52,771 bases of DNA from Acidovorax sp. GW101-3H11. Its GTDB lineage: Bacteria; Pseudomonadota; Gammaproteobacteria; Burkholderiales; Burkholderiaceae_C. Under the pieces are notes generated by a model, which had not been told where the DNA came from, did not search any database, and saw only the letters and a program-made list of their open reading frames with translations. Shown piece after piece: positions 25,841-34,123 of this stretch; the stretch's first letter is position 1; each line of letters starts with the position of its first letter. Location: positions 76,098 through 128,868 of the forward strand of contig NZ_LUKZ01000009.1 of the NCBI RefSeq assembly GCF_001633105.1, in the 5' to 3' direction. Position numbers and translations under genes: made by a program.

Positions 25841-26980
25841 ATGACATTTGGGCGCCCTTTTCAGGTGGCGGTGGTCGCCGTCGCTGTTGTGCTGCTGGCT
25901 GCGTGTCAGTCCCCGCCTGTGTCGCCCCAGGGGCGGCCTAGTGCTGTTTCTGTCAATAGTGGGTCTTCCGTGCAGAAGCAGGTTGCGCGCACTGGGATCG
26001 ATGTACCCATGGCATGGGGTGGGCAGCTGCGCTGTGGCGCTGCGGGTTGCCGGTTGGTGACGGTGGAGCATGAAAAGAGCACAGTGGTGCTCTACGAGGT
26101 GCAGGGGCGGCAGGCGCGCCTGCTGGACAGGCAGCCGGTGGCCTACCACCCCGACGGTGCGATTTGGCTCACTGATGACTTGGTGGTGGCGGCGGTGGAG
26201 GGCAGTTTTTCCCTTGACGTGTTTCGTGTGGTGCAGGGGCGCTTGCAGTTAATCCGCCAGATTCCTGTGGGGCTTTCGCCGCGCGATGTGGTGCTAGTGC
26301 AGGCATCCGAGGGGCGCTTTCGCCTTTTGGCCACTCCTTACAGTGGCAAGGAGGTGGCTTGGGTAGAGTATGTGCCAGACCAGCCCGAGGCCACGCGCGT
26401 ACAGCGTGCCAAGTGGTGCGAGGCCCCTTGGCATCCGGTGCGTGTGCAGCGTGCCCCAGGTGTTCCCGGAGGGGGGGTGGTGGCGGCCTGCTTGGATGAA
26501 AAACGTGTTGTTTTTGTGCCGGAGGACAACTTGCTGGGGGCTGCGCGCACCCTGTTGACGGTGCCTGTGGATGCACAAATCGTTCCGCGTCAAACCCGGC
26601 CATCGCCTTCTGGCCGCTGGTTGTATGTGGCTTTGGAAACGGGCGGCCGTAACCTGCGCTTCAACATGGACAGCGGGGAACTTCAATGGATCGCTGCGCC
26701 TCTGTTGGGTACGGTGAGTGTGTTGCCGTTGACCGACGATCTGGTGATCTGGGCCGCAGATTCTCGCCTGTACCTGCAGCGTCTCGGCGCCGATGGCACT
26801 GTGCTGGAGACGCGCTGGTTGCCGGTGGATGGTTTTGCCACCGGGTTGCAGCTGGTGGATGCCGATGCCGACGGTGTACAAGACTTGGTGGTTTACAACT
26901 CTGCCGCCTTGCCCAAAAAAATGGGCGTTGAAATTATCTATGGGCCCCTGTGGGAACAGGCGCAACCCCAAATGCCATAA
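25841..26980 (+). CDS. Lipoprotein with beta-propeller-like repeats
   Basis: The start at 25841 gives a lipoprotein signal (AVAVVLLAAC, lipid Cys 22). The 379-aa protein has repeating beta-rich units (AIWLTDDLVVAAVEGS, LLGTVSVLPLTDDLVIWAAD) and ends with LVDADADGVQDLVVYNS, an FG-GAP/calcium-loop-like DxDxDGxxD element. A beta-propeller fold anchored in the outer membrane is a fair reading. It is placed between the abundant secreted protein and a PpiC chaperone, so I infer a role in surface assembly or anchoring of that protein. No named family recognised. Confidence 0.75.
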   Translation: MTFGRPFQVAVVAVAVVLLAACQSPPVSPQGRPSAVSVNSGSSVQKQVARTGIDVPMAWGGQLRCGAAGCRLVTVEHEKSTVVLYEVQGRQARLLDRQPVAYHPDGAIWLTDDLVVAAVEGSFSLDVFRVVQGRLQLIRQIPVGLSPRDVVLVQASEGRFRLLATPYSGKEVAWVEYVPDQPEATRVQRAKWCEAPWHPVRVQRAPGVPGGGVVAACLDEKRVVFVPEDNLLGAARTLLTVPVDAQIVPRQTRPSPSGRWLYVALETGGRNLRFNMDSGELQWIAAPLLGTVSVLPLTDDLVIWAADSRLYLQRLGADGTVLETRWLPVDGFATGLQLVDADADGVQDLVVYNSAALPKKMGVEIIYGPLWEQAQPQMP

Positions 26981-26995
26981 AGAGGACGAAAAGAG

Positions 26996-27949
26996 ATGAT
27001 GCTGAAGAAAATCAAGCATGTAGCGGCTGCTGTATTGTGTATGACGCTGGCTTCGGCTTGGGCCCAGCCGGCCAAGCCTTTGGCCCGCTTGGCCAATGGC
27101 GAGGTGGTGAGTGAGCAGGATCTGTCGGACTATTTGGATCGCCGTATGGACCTTCGGCAGATCGCGCGCAATGCCTGGGGGGTGGAGGGCACGGTGCAGG
27201 AAATGGCCATGACCCGCGTGCTGGTGCTGGAAGGGGAGCGTCTGCAATTTCCCCGCAAGGTGGAGGAGGGCACCCCCCCCCTGCGTTTTGACGACATCTA
27301 TGGTTTGGCGGTCTACAAAAAACAAGCGCCTGCTTGCGAGGCGCCTGCCAACGAGCAGGAGTCGCGCCAATACTACGATGCTCATCCCCAGGCTTTTGTA
27401 TTGCCCACTCAAGCGCGGGTAGAACGCATCATCCTGCCAGCCTCCACGCAAATCGGGGATAGCTCAGCCATGGCCTGGCTGCAGGATCAGGCCCGTGCCG
27501 TGATCCAGGGGCAGCGGAAATTTGCCCTGGTAGCCATGCGCGCACAGGGGGAGTATTCGTTGGATGCGCAGGGTGACCTGGGCTGGTTGACATTGGATGG
27601 CGACCACACTCTCATGCGTGCCTTAAAGACTGTGAAGGCGGGCGAATTGCTGGGGCCGGTGCAAGATGGCGAATTTGTCTATCTGTTCTCGGTGCTGCAA
27701 AAGCGCGAGGCGCGCCAGCTGTCGTGGGACGAGGCCAAGTCGTTTGCCGCCAACCGTGCCGTGAGCCACTGCCGTCAGGAGGCGCAGACCCAGATGCGCG
27801 CGGATTTGTTCAAGCGCTATGGAGTGGAGATTGACCGCATAGCCATCCGTGAATTCATGGCCCGTGCCAACAGCGTGGCGGGAGGCAACGCCGCTGACAA
27901 GGCAGATGCCAAGTCCGACGAAAAGGCTGACGCGAAGCCGCAGCAATAG
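26996..27949 (+). CDS. PpiC-like periplasmic peptidyl-prolyl isomerase
   Basis: The 317-aa protein has a signal peptide ending ASAWAQ. An N-terminal SurA-like helical part follows, then a parvulin domain at about residues 130-240 (QARVERIILP ... GDLGWLTLDGDHTLMRALKTVKAGELLGPVQDGEFVYLFSVLQKR). The C-terminus is a charged Lys/Asp/Ala tail. PpiC proteins help fold exported proteins in the periplasm, and similar ones occur in exopolysaccharide loci. It starts 15 bp after the lipoprotein gene with an AAGAGGACG ribosome-binding site. Likely client: the secreted protein or the outer-membrane proteins of this locus (inference). Confidence 0.85.
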   Translation: MMLKKIKHVAAAVLCMTLASAWAQPAKPLARLANGEVVSEQDLSDYLDRRMDLRQIARNAWGVEGTVQEMAMTRVLVLEGERLQFPRKVEEGTPPLRFDDIYGLAVYKKQAPACEAPANEQESRQYYDAHPQAFVLPTQARVERIILPASTQIGDSSAMAWLQDQARAVIQGQRKFALVAMRAQGEYSLDAQGDLGWLTLDGDHTLMRALKTVKAGELLGPVQDGEFVYLFSVLQKREARQLSWDEAKSFAANRAVSHCRQEAQTQMRADLFKRYGVEIDRIAIREFMARANSVAGGNAADKADAKSDEKADAKPQQ

Positions 27950-28034
27950 TCCCCTGGATGCGTTGGGCGGGTCCCTGTAGGTGGATTTGTTAGACTCATG
28001 GGTTCGCCTTCTCAAGGACTTGCTGTTGCATCGC

Positions 28035-29012
28035 ATGGCTGATATTCGAGCGTCTGTATTAATACCAGTCAAAAATGGTGGGGCCCTGCTGGGCGATGTG
28101 TTGGAGGCGGTGCTGGCCCAGCAGACGCCTTGGCCCTTCGAAGTGATTGTGGTGGACTCCGGTTCATCGGATGGCTCCGTGGACTTGGCACGCCGCCATG
28201 GTGTGCGTGTCGAGACCATTCCCGCTGCAGAGTTTGGCCATGGTCGCACGCGTAATCTGCTGGCGTCGATGGCATCGGGGCAGTTCCTGGTGTTCATCAC
28301 GCAAGATGCCCGACCAGCCAGCCCGCAGTGGCTGGTCAACATGGTGCAGGGCTGTGATTCTGATCCTGCGGTAGCAGGGGCCTTTGGGCCGCACCGGGCC
28401 CATCCCCATGCCCGGCATGTCACGCACTGCGAGCTGAACCAGCACTTTGCCGGTTTTGGCGACAAGCTGTCGGTGGTGCGCCTGGAAGACCGCGCCCGTT
28501 TTGCAGCCGACCCCGGTTATCGGCAGTGGCTGCATTTCTTTTCCAGCAACAACTCATGTATCCGCCGTTCGGTGTGGGAGCAACTGCCCTTGCCAGAAGT
28601 GGCCTTTTCCGAAGATCAGACATGGGCTTTGCGCGCCATTGAGGCGGGCCATGCCAAGGCCTTTGTTCCCGATGCGGTGGTGTACCACTCGCATGATTTC
28701 GGCGTGTGGGAAACCTTGCAGCGCAATTTTGACGAGGCACGCTCGTTCAATCTCTATTTTGGATACCGCATTCAGGACAGCCTGCCCCGGGCCCTGAAGT
28801 CGGCCGTGCACCTGGCCAAGCGGGATCTGGCGTGGCTGCGCACGGGTGGGTTGCGGGGCTGGCGCCTGTTCAAGAATGCTGGGTACATGGCCTGCATCGA
28901 GCTTGCGCGTGTGGTGGGGCAATACCTGGGGACGCGCCACGATCGCCTGCCCGCCTGGCTGTTGCGCTCGGTTTCCCGCGATGAGCAATTGCAGCGCGCA
29001 GGGGCGGCCTGA
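28035..29012 (+). CDS. GT2-family glycosyltransferase, probable rhamnosyltransferase
   Basis: This is a GT-A fold enzyme with ASVLIPVKNGGALLGDVLEAVLAQ, the VVDSGSSDGSV nucleotide-sugar segment, GRTRNLLAS and the FITQDARP metal-binding region. The FGHGRTRN/QDA pattern is found in rhamnosyltransferases of O-antigen clusters. I choose the ATG at 28035 (325 aa), which directly precedes the conserved domain. A GTG at 27981 would add 18 residues without family support. It resumes the glycan cluster after the secretion genes. Confidence 0.83.
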   Translation: MADIRASVLIPVKNGGALLGDVLEAVLAQQTPWPFEVIVVDSGSSDGSVDLARRHGVRVETIPAAEFGHGRTRNLLASMASGQFLVFITQDARPASPQWLVNMVQGCDSDPAVAGAFGPHRAHPHARHVTHCELNQHFAGFGDKLSVVRLEDRARFAADPGYRQWLHFFSSNNSCIRRSVWEQLPLPEVAFSEDQTWALRAIEAGHAKAFVPDAVVYHSHDFGVWETLQRNFDEARSFNLYFGYRIQDSLPRALKSAVHLAKRDLAWLRTGGLRGWRLFKNAGYMACIELARVVGQYLGTRHDRLPAWLLRSVSRDEQLQRAGAA

Positions 29013-29014
29013 CC

Positions 29015-30238
29015 ATGGCATTGAACCTTAAGAAGAAAATCTGGCGTGTCAAAGAGATGGTCCGCAAGGAGGGGGTGCTCCCCGCCCTGCGTGCCGTGGT
29101 GCGCCGCCTGCGCCAGGGGCCTGGCCGGTATGTCGATGTCTTTCGGCATTACGACTTTGCGCTGCCCTATGTGCTGCATGCCTTGCCGGGCGAGGCCAGG
29201 GCGGGAACCCTTCTGTGGTTCATTCCTGACTTCAACCTGGGCTCGGGCGGGCACCTCAATATCTTCCGAACGATCTGGCACCTGGAGCAGATGGGCTACA
29301 CGTCCACCATCGTGATCGGCAAGCCCGTCATGCACCAGAATGCAGACGAGGCGCGCGACGAAATCCGCGAGCATTTCTTTCCGTTGCAGGCTCAGGTGCT
29401 GCTGGGGCTAGACCAGTTGCCCCCCTGCGAGTTTGCCCTGGCCACGGGCTGGGACACGGCCTATGCGGTGCGGGCGTTCACGGGCGCCCGGCACAAACTG
29501 TATTTTGTGCAGGACTACGAGCCCCATTTCTACCCGGTGGGGTCGGAGTCGGTGCTGGCCGAGAACACCTACCATTTCGGATTCTTCGGCATCACGGCCG
29601 GTGGCTGGCTGGCGCACAAGCTGGCGCAGGAATACGGCATGACCACCCACCCGGTGGGTTTTGGCGTGGAGCTGGAGCGCTACCGCCGCCTGCCCCGGCG
29701 CGAGCCGGAAATTCGCCGGGTGTTCTTCTATGCCCGCCCTCCTACGCCCCGGCGTGCGTTTGAACTGGGCCTGCTGGTGCTGAATGCCGTCTGGGAGCGT
29801 TTGCCCGATGTGCAGTTTGTGCTGGCGGGCTGGGACACGGCGGGCTACCACATTCCGTTTCCGCACCTGAATTGCGGCACGTTGGCGCTGGACGATCTGC
29901 CTGACCTGTATAGCCAGTGCGATGCCGCGCTGGTGTTGTCGCTCACCAATGCATCGCTGCTTCCTCTGGAGCTGATGTCCAGCGGCTGTGCCGTGGTGTC
30001 CAACAGGGGGGCCAACGTGGAGTGGCTGCTCAACGATGATGTGGTGATGCTGGCGGAGTCGTCGCCCGAAAAACTGGCAGACGCTGTGTGTGCCTTGCTG
30101 GAGGACGATGCGCGGCGCCACGCCATGAGCCAGCGTGCAGAAGCGTTTGCCCGAAGCCAGACCTGGGATGCCGTGGCCCGTGATTTCGAGGTGGGCTTGC
30201 AGCGCGCCCGTGCACAGAAGCCGCGAGGCGAGTCCTGA
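29015..30238 (+). CDS. WsaF-like glycosyltransferase
   Basis: The 407-aa protein carries LWFIPDFNLGSGGHLNIFRT and YFVQDYEPHFYPVGSE, segments I associate with the WsaF family. WsaF is a beta-1,2-rhamnosyltransferase of the Geobacillus S-layer glycan pathway. The C-terminal GT-B half has FYARPPTPRRAFELG and SLTNASLLPLELMSSG. It probably adds rhamnose to the growing lipid-linked glycan at the cytoplasmic membrane. It starts 2 bp after the GT2 gene and its stop overlaps the next start (TGATG). Confidence 0.8.
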   Translation: MALNLKKKIWRVKEMVRKEGVLPALRAVVRRLRQGPGRYVDVFRHYDFALPYVLHALPGEARAGTLLWFIPDFNLGSGGHLNIFRTIWHLEQMGYTSTIVIGKPVMHQNADEARDEIREHFFPLQAQVLLGLDQLPPCEFALATGWDTAYAVRAFTGARHKLYFVQDYEPHFYPVGSESVLAENTYHFGFFGITAGGWLAHKLAQEYGMTTHPVGFGVELERYRRLPRREPEIRRVFFYARPPTPRRAFELGLLVLNAVWERLPDVQFVLAGWDTAGYHIPFPHLNCGTLALDDLPDLYSQCDAALVLSLTNASLLPLELMSSGCAVVSNRGANVEWLLNDDVVMLAESSPEKLADAVCALLEDDARRHAMSQRAEAFARSQTWDAVARDFEVGLQRARAQKPRGES

Positions 30239-31158
30239 TGCGGTGTGCCATTCTTGGGGGGGCAGGCTTCCTGGGGCGCCACATTGGACGCTCCATGGCG
30301 GCCGAGGGCATGGCGGTGTGGTCGGTGGACCGGATGCTGCCGCAACCGGGGAGCGCCCCCTGGCTGGCGGGTGAGGTGCAAGCGGATTGTTTTGACTTGG
30401 CCTCGTGGTGGGACAGGGTGGGCGGTGCGGATGTGATTGTTCACCTGGCTTCGTCCACAGTGCCCGCCACGGCGAGTGAAGACCCGGTGCAGGACGCGCA
30501 GACCAACCTGGTGGGCACCTTGCGCCTGTTGCAGGCGCTGCGCCAGAAGGGGGCTCGCCCCAGGCTGTTGTTTGCCTCGTCGGGCGGAGCCGTGTACGGG
30601 CGACCACAGTTTGTTCCGCTGAGCGAAACGCATCCGACCATGCCGATGGGCGCCTATGGAGCCACCAAGCTGGCGATTGAACATCATTTGCGTATAGAAG
30701 AGGCTCAGCATGGCCTGCCTAGCCGCATTCTGCGATTGAGCAATCCGTATGGCGAGTGGCAGCAGCCCCACGGTGTGCAGGGGGTGATTGCGGTGTTTGC
30801 GCATCGCGCATTGCATGGCCATTCGGTGGACGTATGGGGCGACGGCTCTGTGGTGCGGGATTTCGTCTACGCTGCCGATGTGGGGCGGGCTTTTGTGAGC
30901 GCAGCGCGCCATGAAGGGCCGACGAGGACGTTCAACGTTGGCGGTGGTACAGGCCACAGTGTCAACGACATCATTCACACACTGGAGCGCTTGCTGGGCA
31001 AGGCTGTGGAGCGGCGGGTTTTTCCGGCACGTCCGTTCGACCCCCCGGTCAACGTGCTGGACATTCAGCGCGCCCAGGAGGAGCTACTGTGGACGCCAGC
31101 GATGGCTTTTGAGGAAGGCGTGGCCATGTCAGTGCAGTGGTTGCGGACGGTGCCATGA
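30238..31158 (+). CDS. NAD-dependent sugar-nucleotide epimerase/dehydratase
   Basis: This is an extended SDR of 306 aa with AILGGAGFLGRH near the N-terminus, the VHLASSTVP segment, FASSGGAVYG and YGATKLAIE (catalytic Tyr/Lys). It resembles UDP-glucose 4-epimerases and related GalE-like enzymes; the exact nucleotide sugar cannot be told. It probably supplies a second sugar for the glycan. It overlaps the upstream glycosyltransferase and the downstream permease start (ATGA). Confidence 0.87.
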   Translation: MRCAILGGAGFLGRHIGRSMAAEGMAVWSVDRMLPQPGSAPWLAGEVQADCFDLASWWDRVGGADVIVHLASSTVPATASEDPVQDAQTNLVGTLRLLQALRQKGARPRLLFASSGGAVYGRPQFVPLSETHPTMPMGAYGATKLAIEHHLRIEEAQHGLPSRILRLSNPYGEWQQPHGVQGVIAVFAHRALHGHSVDVWGDGSVVRDFVYAADVGRAFVSAARHEGPTRTFNVGGGTGHSVNDIIHTLERLLGKAVERRVFPARPFDPPVNVLDIQRAQEELLWTPAMAFEEGVAMSVQWLRTVP

Positions 31159-31979
31159 CGCGCCCGGAATCATCGGTGACAGCCGTGTCTTCGGCCGCCC
31201 CCAGGAATGCGCGCCAGTTGTGGGTTTTGTGGCGCTACTGGATGGTGCGCGAATTCAAGACCCGCTACGCCGGGTCGGTGCTGGGCTTTGCCTGGGCGTT
31301 CGTCCAGCCGCTAGCTTCCCTGGCGATCTTTTATGTTCTGTTTGGCCTGGTGCTGGCCGTGCGGGTGCCCGGGCTGGATGTGAACAATGGCTACCTGCTG
31401 CATTTGCTCGCCGGTCTGGCGGTGTGGCTGCCTTTCACCGATGCCATTGGGCGGGGGGTTGGGTGCCTGGCCGCCTATGAGGATTTTCTGCGCAAGCAGC
31501 CCATGCCCGCCGAAATTCTGCCTGCCGTGTCGGTGGGCGGTAGTCTGTTGGTGCTCGGTATTGGCTATGGCTTGCTTCTGGTGCTGTCGGTGGGGCAGGG
31601 AGTGGGGCCCTATGCCTCGCTGGCTTGGTTGCCCGTGTTGGTTGTGGCTCAGATTGCACTGACCTATGGCCTTACGCTGTTGCTTAGCATGGCTCATTTT
31701 CTGTGGCGCGATGTGGGCTCCATGGTGGCCTTTGGCTTGCAGCTGTGGTTTTATCTGACACCCATCGTGTACCCGCTGTCCCAGGTGCCGGAACAGTTCC
31801 ACCGCTGGTTCTTGTTCAATCCGCTGGCCTGTCTGGTGCTCATGGTGCAAGGCGCGGTGCTGCATATGCCTGTGCCGCCTGGAACCCCTGTGGCCCTGGC
31901 GGTGTGGGTGGTGCTGCTTGGCGGTGGCGGGTGGTGGTTCTTCCGCTCAATGAAGTCTGCGTTGGGCGAGGCACTGTAA
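31155..31979 (+). CDS. wzm: ABC-2 polysaccharide exporter permease (Wzm)
   Basis: The 274-aa protein has about six membrane segments and the ABC-2 permease start LWRYWMVREFKTRYAGSVLGFAWAFVQPLASLAIFYVLFGLV. LTPIVYPLSQVPEQFHRWFLFNPL near the C-terminus is typical of Wzm/KpsM-type transporters. With the next gene it exports an undecaprenyl-linked O-polysaccharide across the inner membrane. The ATG at 31155 overlaps the upstream stop; the earlier ATG at 31137 is less likely. Confidence 0.92.
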   Translation: MTRPESSVTAVSSAAPRNARQLWVLWRYWMVREFKTRYAGSVLGFAWAFVQPLASLAIFYVLFGLVLAVRVPGLDVNNGYLLHLLAGLAVWLPFTDAIGRGVGCLAAYEDFLRKQPMPAEILPAVSVGGSLLVLGIGYGLLLVLSVGQGVGPYASLAWLPVLVVAQIALTYGLTLLLSMAHFLWRDVGSMVAFGLQLWFYLTPIVYPLSQVPEQFHRWFLFNPLACLVLMVQGAVLHMPVPPGTPVALAVWVVLLGGGGWWFFRSMKSALGEAL

Positions 31980-31982
31980 ATC

Positions 31983-33203
31983 ATGACCATTCGCTTTGAG
32001 GGCATCGAAAAGACCTACATGGTCTACGCCCGTCCCCAGGACCGCCTGTGGGAATGGATAACGCGCAGCCAGCGCCACCGGGTGCATGTGGCACTGACGG
32101 GTGTGGATTTTGAAGTCCAGGCGGGCGAAACGTTCGGCCTGATCGGTGAGAACGGCGCGGGCAAGAGCACCTTGCTGAAGATCGCTGCAGGCACCATCCG
32201 GCCGACGCGTGGGCAGGTGACTCAGGAGGGGCGCGTGGCCGCGCTGCTGGAGTTGGGTGCGGGTTTTCACCCCGAGGAGTCGGGATACGACAACATCCGC
32301 TTCATGGCTGCCCTGCATGGCCTGGAGGGCGTGGCGATGGAAGACTTCATCGTGCGGGCCACGGCGTTTTCGGAGTTGACGCCAGAGACCCTGGAGCGGC
32401 CGGTGAAGACTTACTCTTCCGGCATGTTTATGCGGCTGGCGTTTGCCGCCGCAACCGCCATCGACCCGGATGTGCTGATTGTCGATGAGGCGCTCTCCGT
32501 GGGGGATCTGCATTTTCAGAAGAAGAGCCTGAACCGCATCCTGGAGCTGCGCGAACGGGGTGCGACGGTGCTGTTTTGCTCCCACAATCTCTACCAGGTG
32601 CGCAGCCTGTGCCAGCGGGCCGCGTGGGTCCATGGCGGGCGGATCCAGGCCATCGGGGCGACCGAAGATGTGGTCACGGCCTACGAGTCCCATGAGCGGC
32701 GCCGGTATGCGCATCTGCGTGTCGAGTCGAACGAGGCAGCAGAAAAGAAAGATGCAGCCCCTGCTGCGGCCACGTCTTCGGGGGCCCCCCTCGTAAAAAT
32801 CGGGGGGCTGACCATCGAAACGGGGGATGGGATCAATCCTGCGCAGGTTGACTCCTTCCAGGATTTGTCGGTGGAGCTCGTGATCGAGTCCTACGCTGAG
32901 GCGCCATTCCATGTGCTGTTTGCGATCGTCCGGCCGGACAAGGACAACGTGTTCGGCACCAGCACGCAGTTCCGTGCAGAAGGCAAGCCGCTGCAGGGCG
33001 TTGGCACCCACCGCATCCGAATGCGTTTTCCGCGCTTTCCGTTGCTGTCGGGCGAATACCTGTGGAGTGTGTATGTGCTGGACGATTCAGGCATTCAGGT
33101 TCTGGACATGGCGGAGCTGATCCAGCCCTTTACCGTGCTGAACCAGAAACACCGGGAGTTTGGCGTGGCCTGGCTGGAGCACGAGTGGGTGCTGGTGGAA
33201 TGA
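31983..33203 (+). CDS. wzt: ABC exporter ATPase with carbohydrate-binding domain (Wzt)
   Basis: Residues 1-240 are an ABC ATPase with Walker A GENGAGKST, signature YSSGMFMRLAFA, Walker B VLIVDEAL and the H-loop CSHN. Residues 260-406 form an extra beta-rich domain (FGTSTQFRAEGKPLQG ... LLSGEYLWSVYVLDD) like the Wzt C-terminal domain that reads the end of the finished glycan. A transporter with this domain usually exports chains that carry a terminal cap, which fits the methyltransferase downstream. It overlaps the next gene by ATGA. Confidence 0.93.
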   Translation: MTIRFEGIEKTYMVYARPQDRLWEWITRSQRHRVHVALTGVDFEVQAGETFGLIGENGAGKSTLLKIAAGTIRPTRGQVTQEGRVAALLELGAGFHPEESGYDNIRFMAALHGLEGVAMEDFIVRATAFSELTPETLERPVKTYSSGMFMRLAFAAATAIDPDVLIVDEALSVGDLHFQKKSLNRILELRERGATVLFCSHNLYQVRSLCQRAAWVHGGRIQAIGATEDVVTAYESHERRRYAHLRVESNEAAEKKDAAPAAATSSGAPLVKIGGLTIETGDGINPAQVDSFQDLSVELVIESYAEAPFHVLFAIVRPDKDNVFGTSTQFRAEGKPLQGVGTHRIRMRFPRFPLLSGEYLWSVYVLDDSGIQVLDMAELIQPFTVLNQKHREFGVAWLEHEWVLVE

Positions 33204-34123
33204 CGCGTGCCTGGTCTCTGGACCTGCTCTTCCCCTCCATGGCCCGCGTGCCCACGACATTGCCTTGGCGGCTTGCCGGGCGGATAGGTCGCGAATCTGC
33301 CGCCGAGCGCGAGCCTTTGCTGCGCTGGTTGGAAGGTCTGTTTGCCCGAGTGTTCCCGGGGGCCGCGGAGGGCGAGCACACGCAATGGGCAAAGGCCCAT
33401 TTGGCGATGCTGGCACAGGAGATGGTGGATGCCATGGCGTTCCACCGACTGGGCTGCAGGGGCGGGCCCGCCATCGACCTGCAAGGGGTTGAACATGCGA
33501 GGAGCTTGGCCCGGCAGGGCAAGGGTTTCATTTTGGTGCTTAACCACTATGACCGGCTTCTGAGCGCACCGGTAGCGCTCGCGCGAGCGGGCATCGCCAC
33601 CAACGTGCTGACGATGCCTGTGCTCGACAACCCCGAACTGCAGGCGGCGCAGCGCCGCTTTCTGCTGCGCAAGATCCAGGGCTATACCGCCGTGACCGGC
33701 GGTACATGGCATACCACTAGCGACGGTTTGCGTCCGGTACATGAAGGTCTTAGAGCAGGCCAGGGTTGGGTGATCCTGGCTGATGCGTGGCGGCCAGAAT
33801 TTGGCCGCCTGCGGGGCCATCCGTTCTTGGGAGGGGTGTTGAGTCTGCCCACGGGCATTGAGCGCCTGGCCCAGTCGACAGGTGCCCCGTTGTTGCATGC
33901 TGTGACTCGTGCAAGCAGCCCAGGCCGTCTGGAGGTGCAGGTCGAGCCTCTGCCAGACAACCCCAAACAGGCCATTGATACCGTTGTCCAGCGTTTGGAG
34001 CAAGATGTCCGGACCAGGCCCTGGGCCTGGTGGCAGTGGGGATTGTGGGATCAGATGTGGCAGCAACAGGCGCCAGAATTAAAACCAGAACCAAAGCCGG
34101 GGGACAAGCATGACCAAGATTGA
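33200..34123 (+). CDS. LpxL/HtrB-like acyltransferase family protein
   Basis: The 307-aa protein resembles the lysophospholipid/lipid A acyltransferase fold: GFILVLNHYDRLLSAPVALARAG, QGWVILADAWRPEFG...HPFLGGVLSLPTGIERLAQSTGAPLLHAVTR and a C-terminal PWAWWQWGLWDQMWQ. The usual HX4D/E catalytic motif is not clear (HYDRLLS instead), so activity or substrate may differ. It sits inside the glycan operon and overlaps both neighbours. Possible roles are acylation of the glycan lipid or of the surface sugar. The assignment to this fold is by pattern only. Confidence 0.65.
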   Translation: MTRAWSLDLLFPSMARVPTTLPWRLAGRIGRESAAEREPLLRWLEGLFARVFPGAAEGEHTQWAKAHLAMLAQEMVDAMAFHRLGCRGGPAIDLQGVEHARSLARQGKGFILVLNHYDRLLSAPVALARAGIATNVLTMPVLDNPELQAAQRRFLLRKIQGYTAVTGGTWHTTSDGLRPVHEGLRAGQGWVILADAWRPEFGRLRGHPFLGGVLSLPTGIERLAQSTGAPLLHAVTRASSPGRLEVQVEPLPDNPKQAIDTVVQRLEQDVRTRPWAWWQWGLWDQMWQQQAPELKPEPKPGDKHDQD

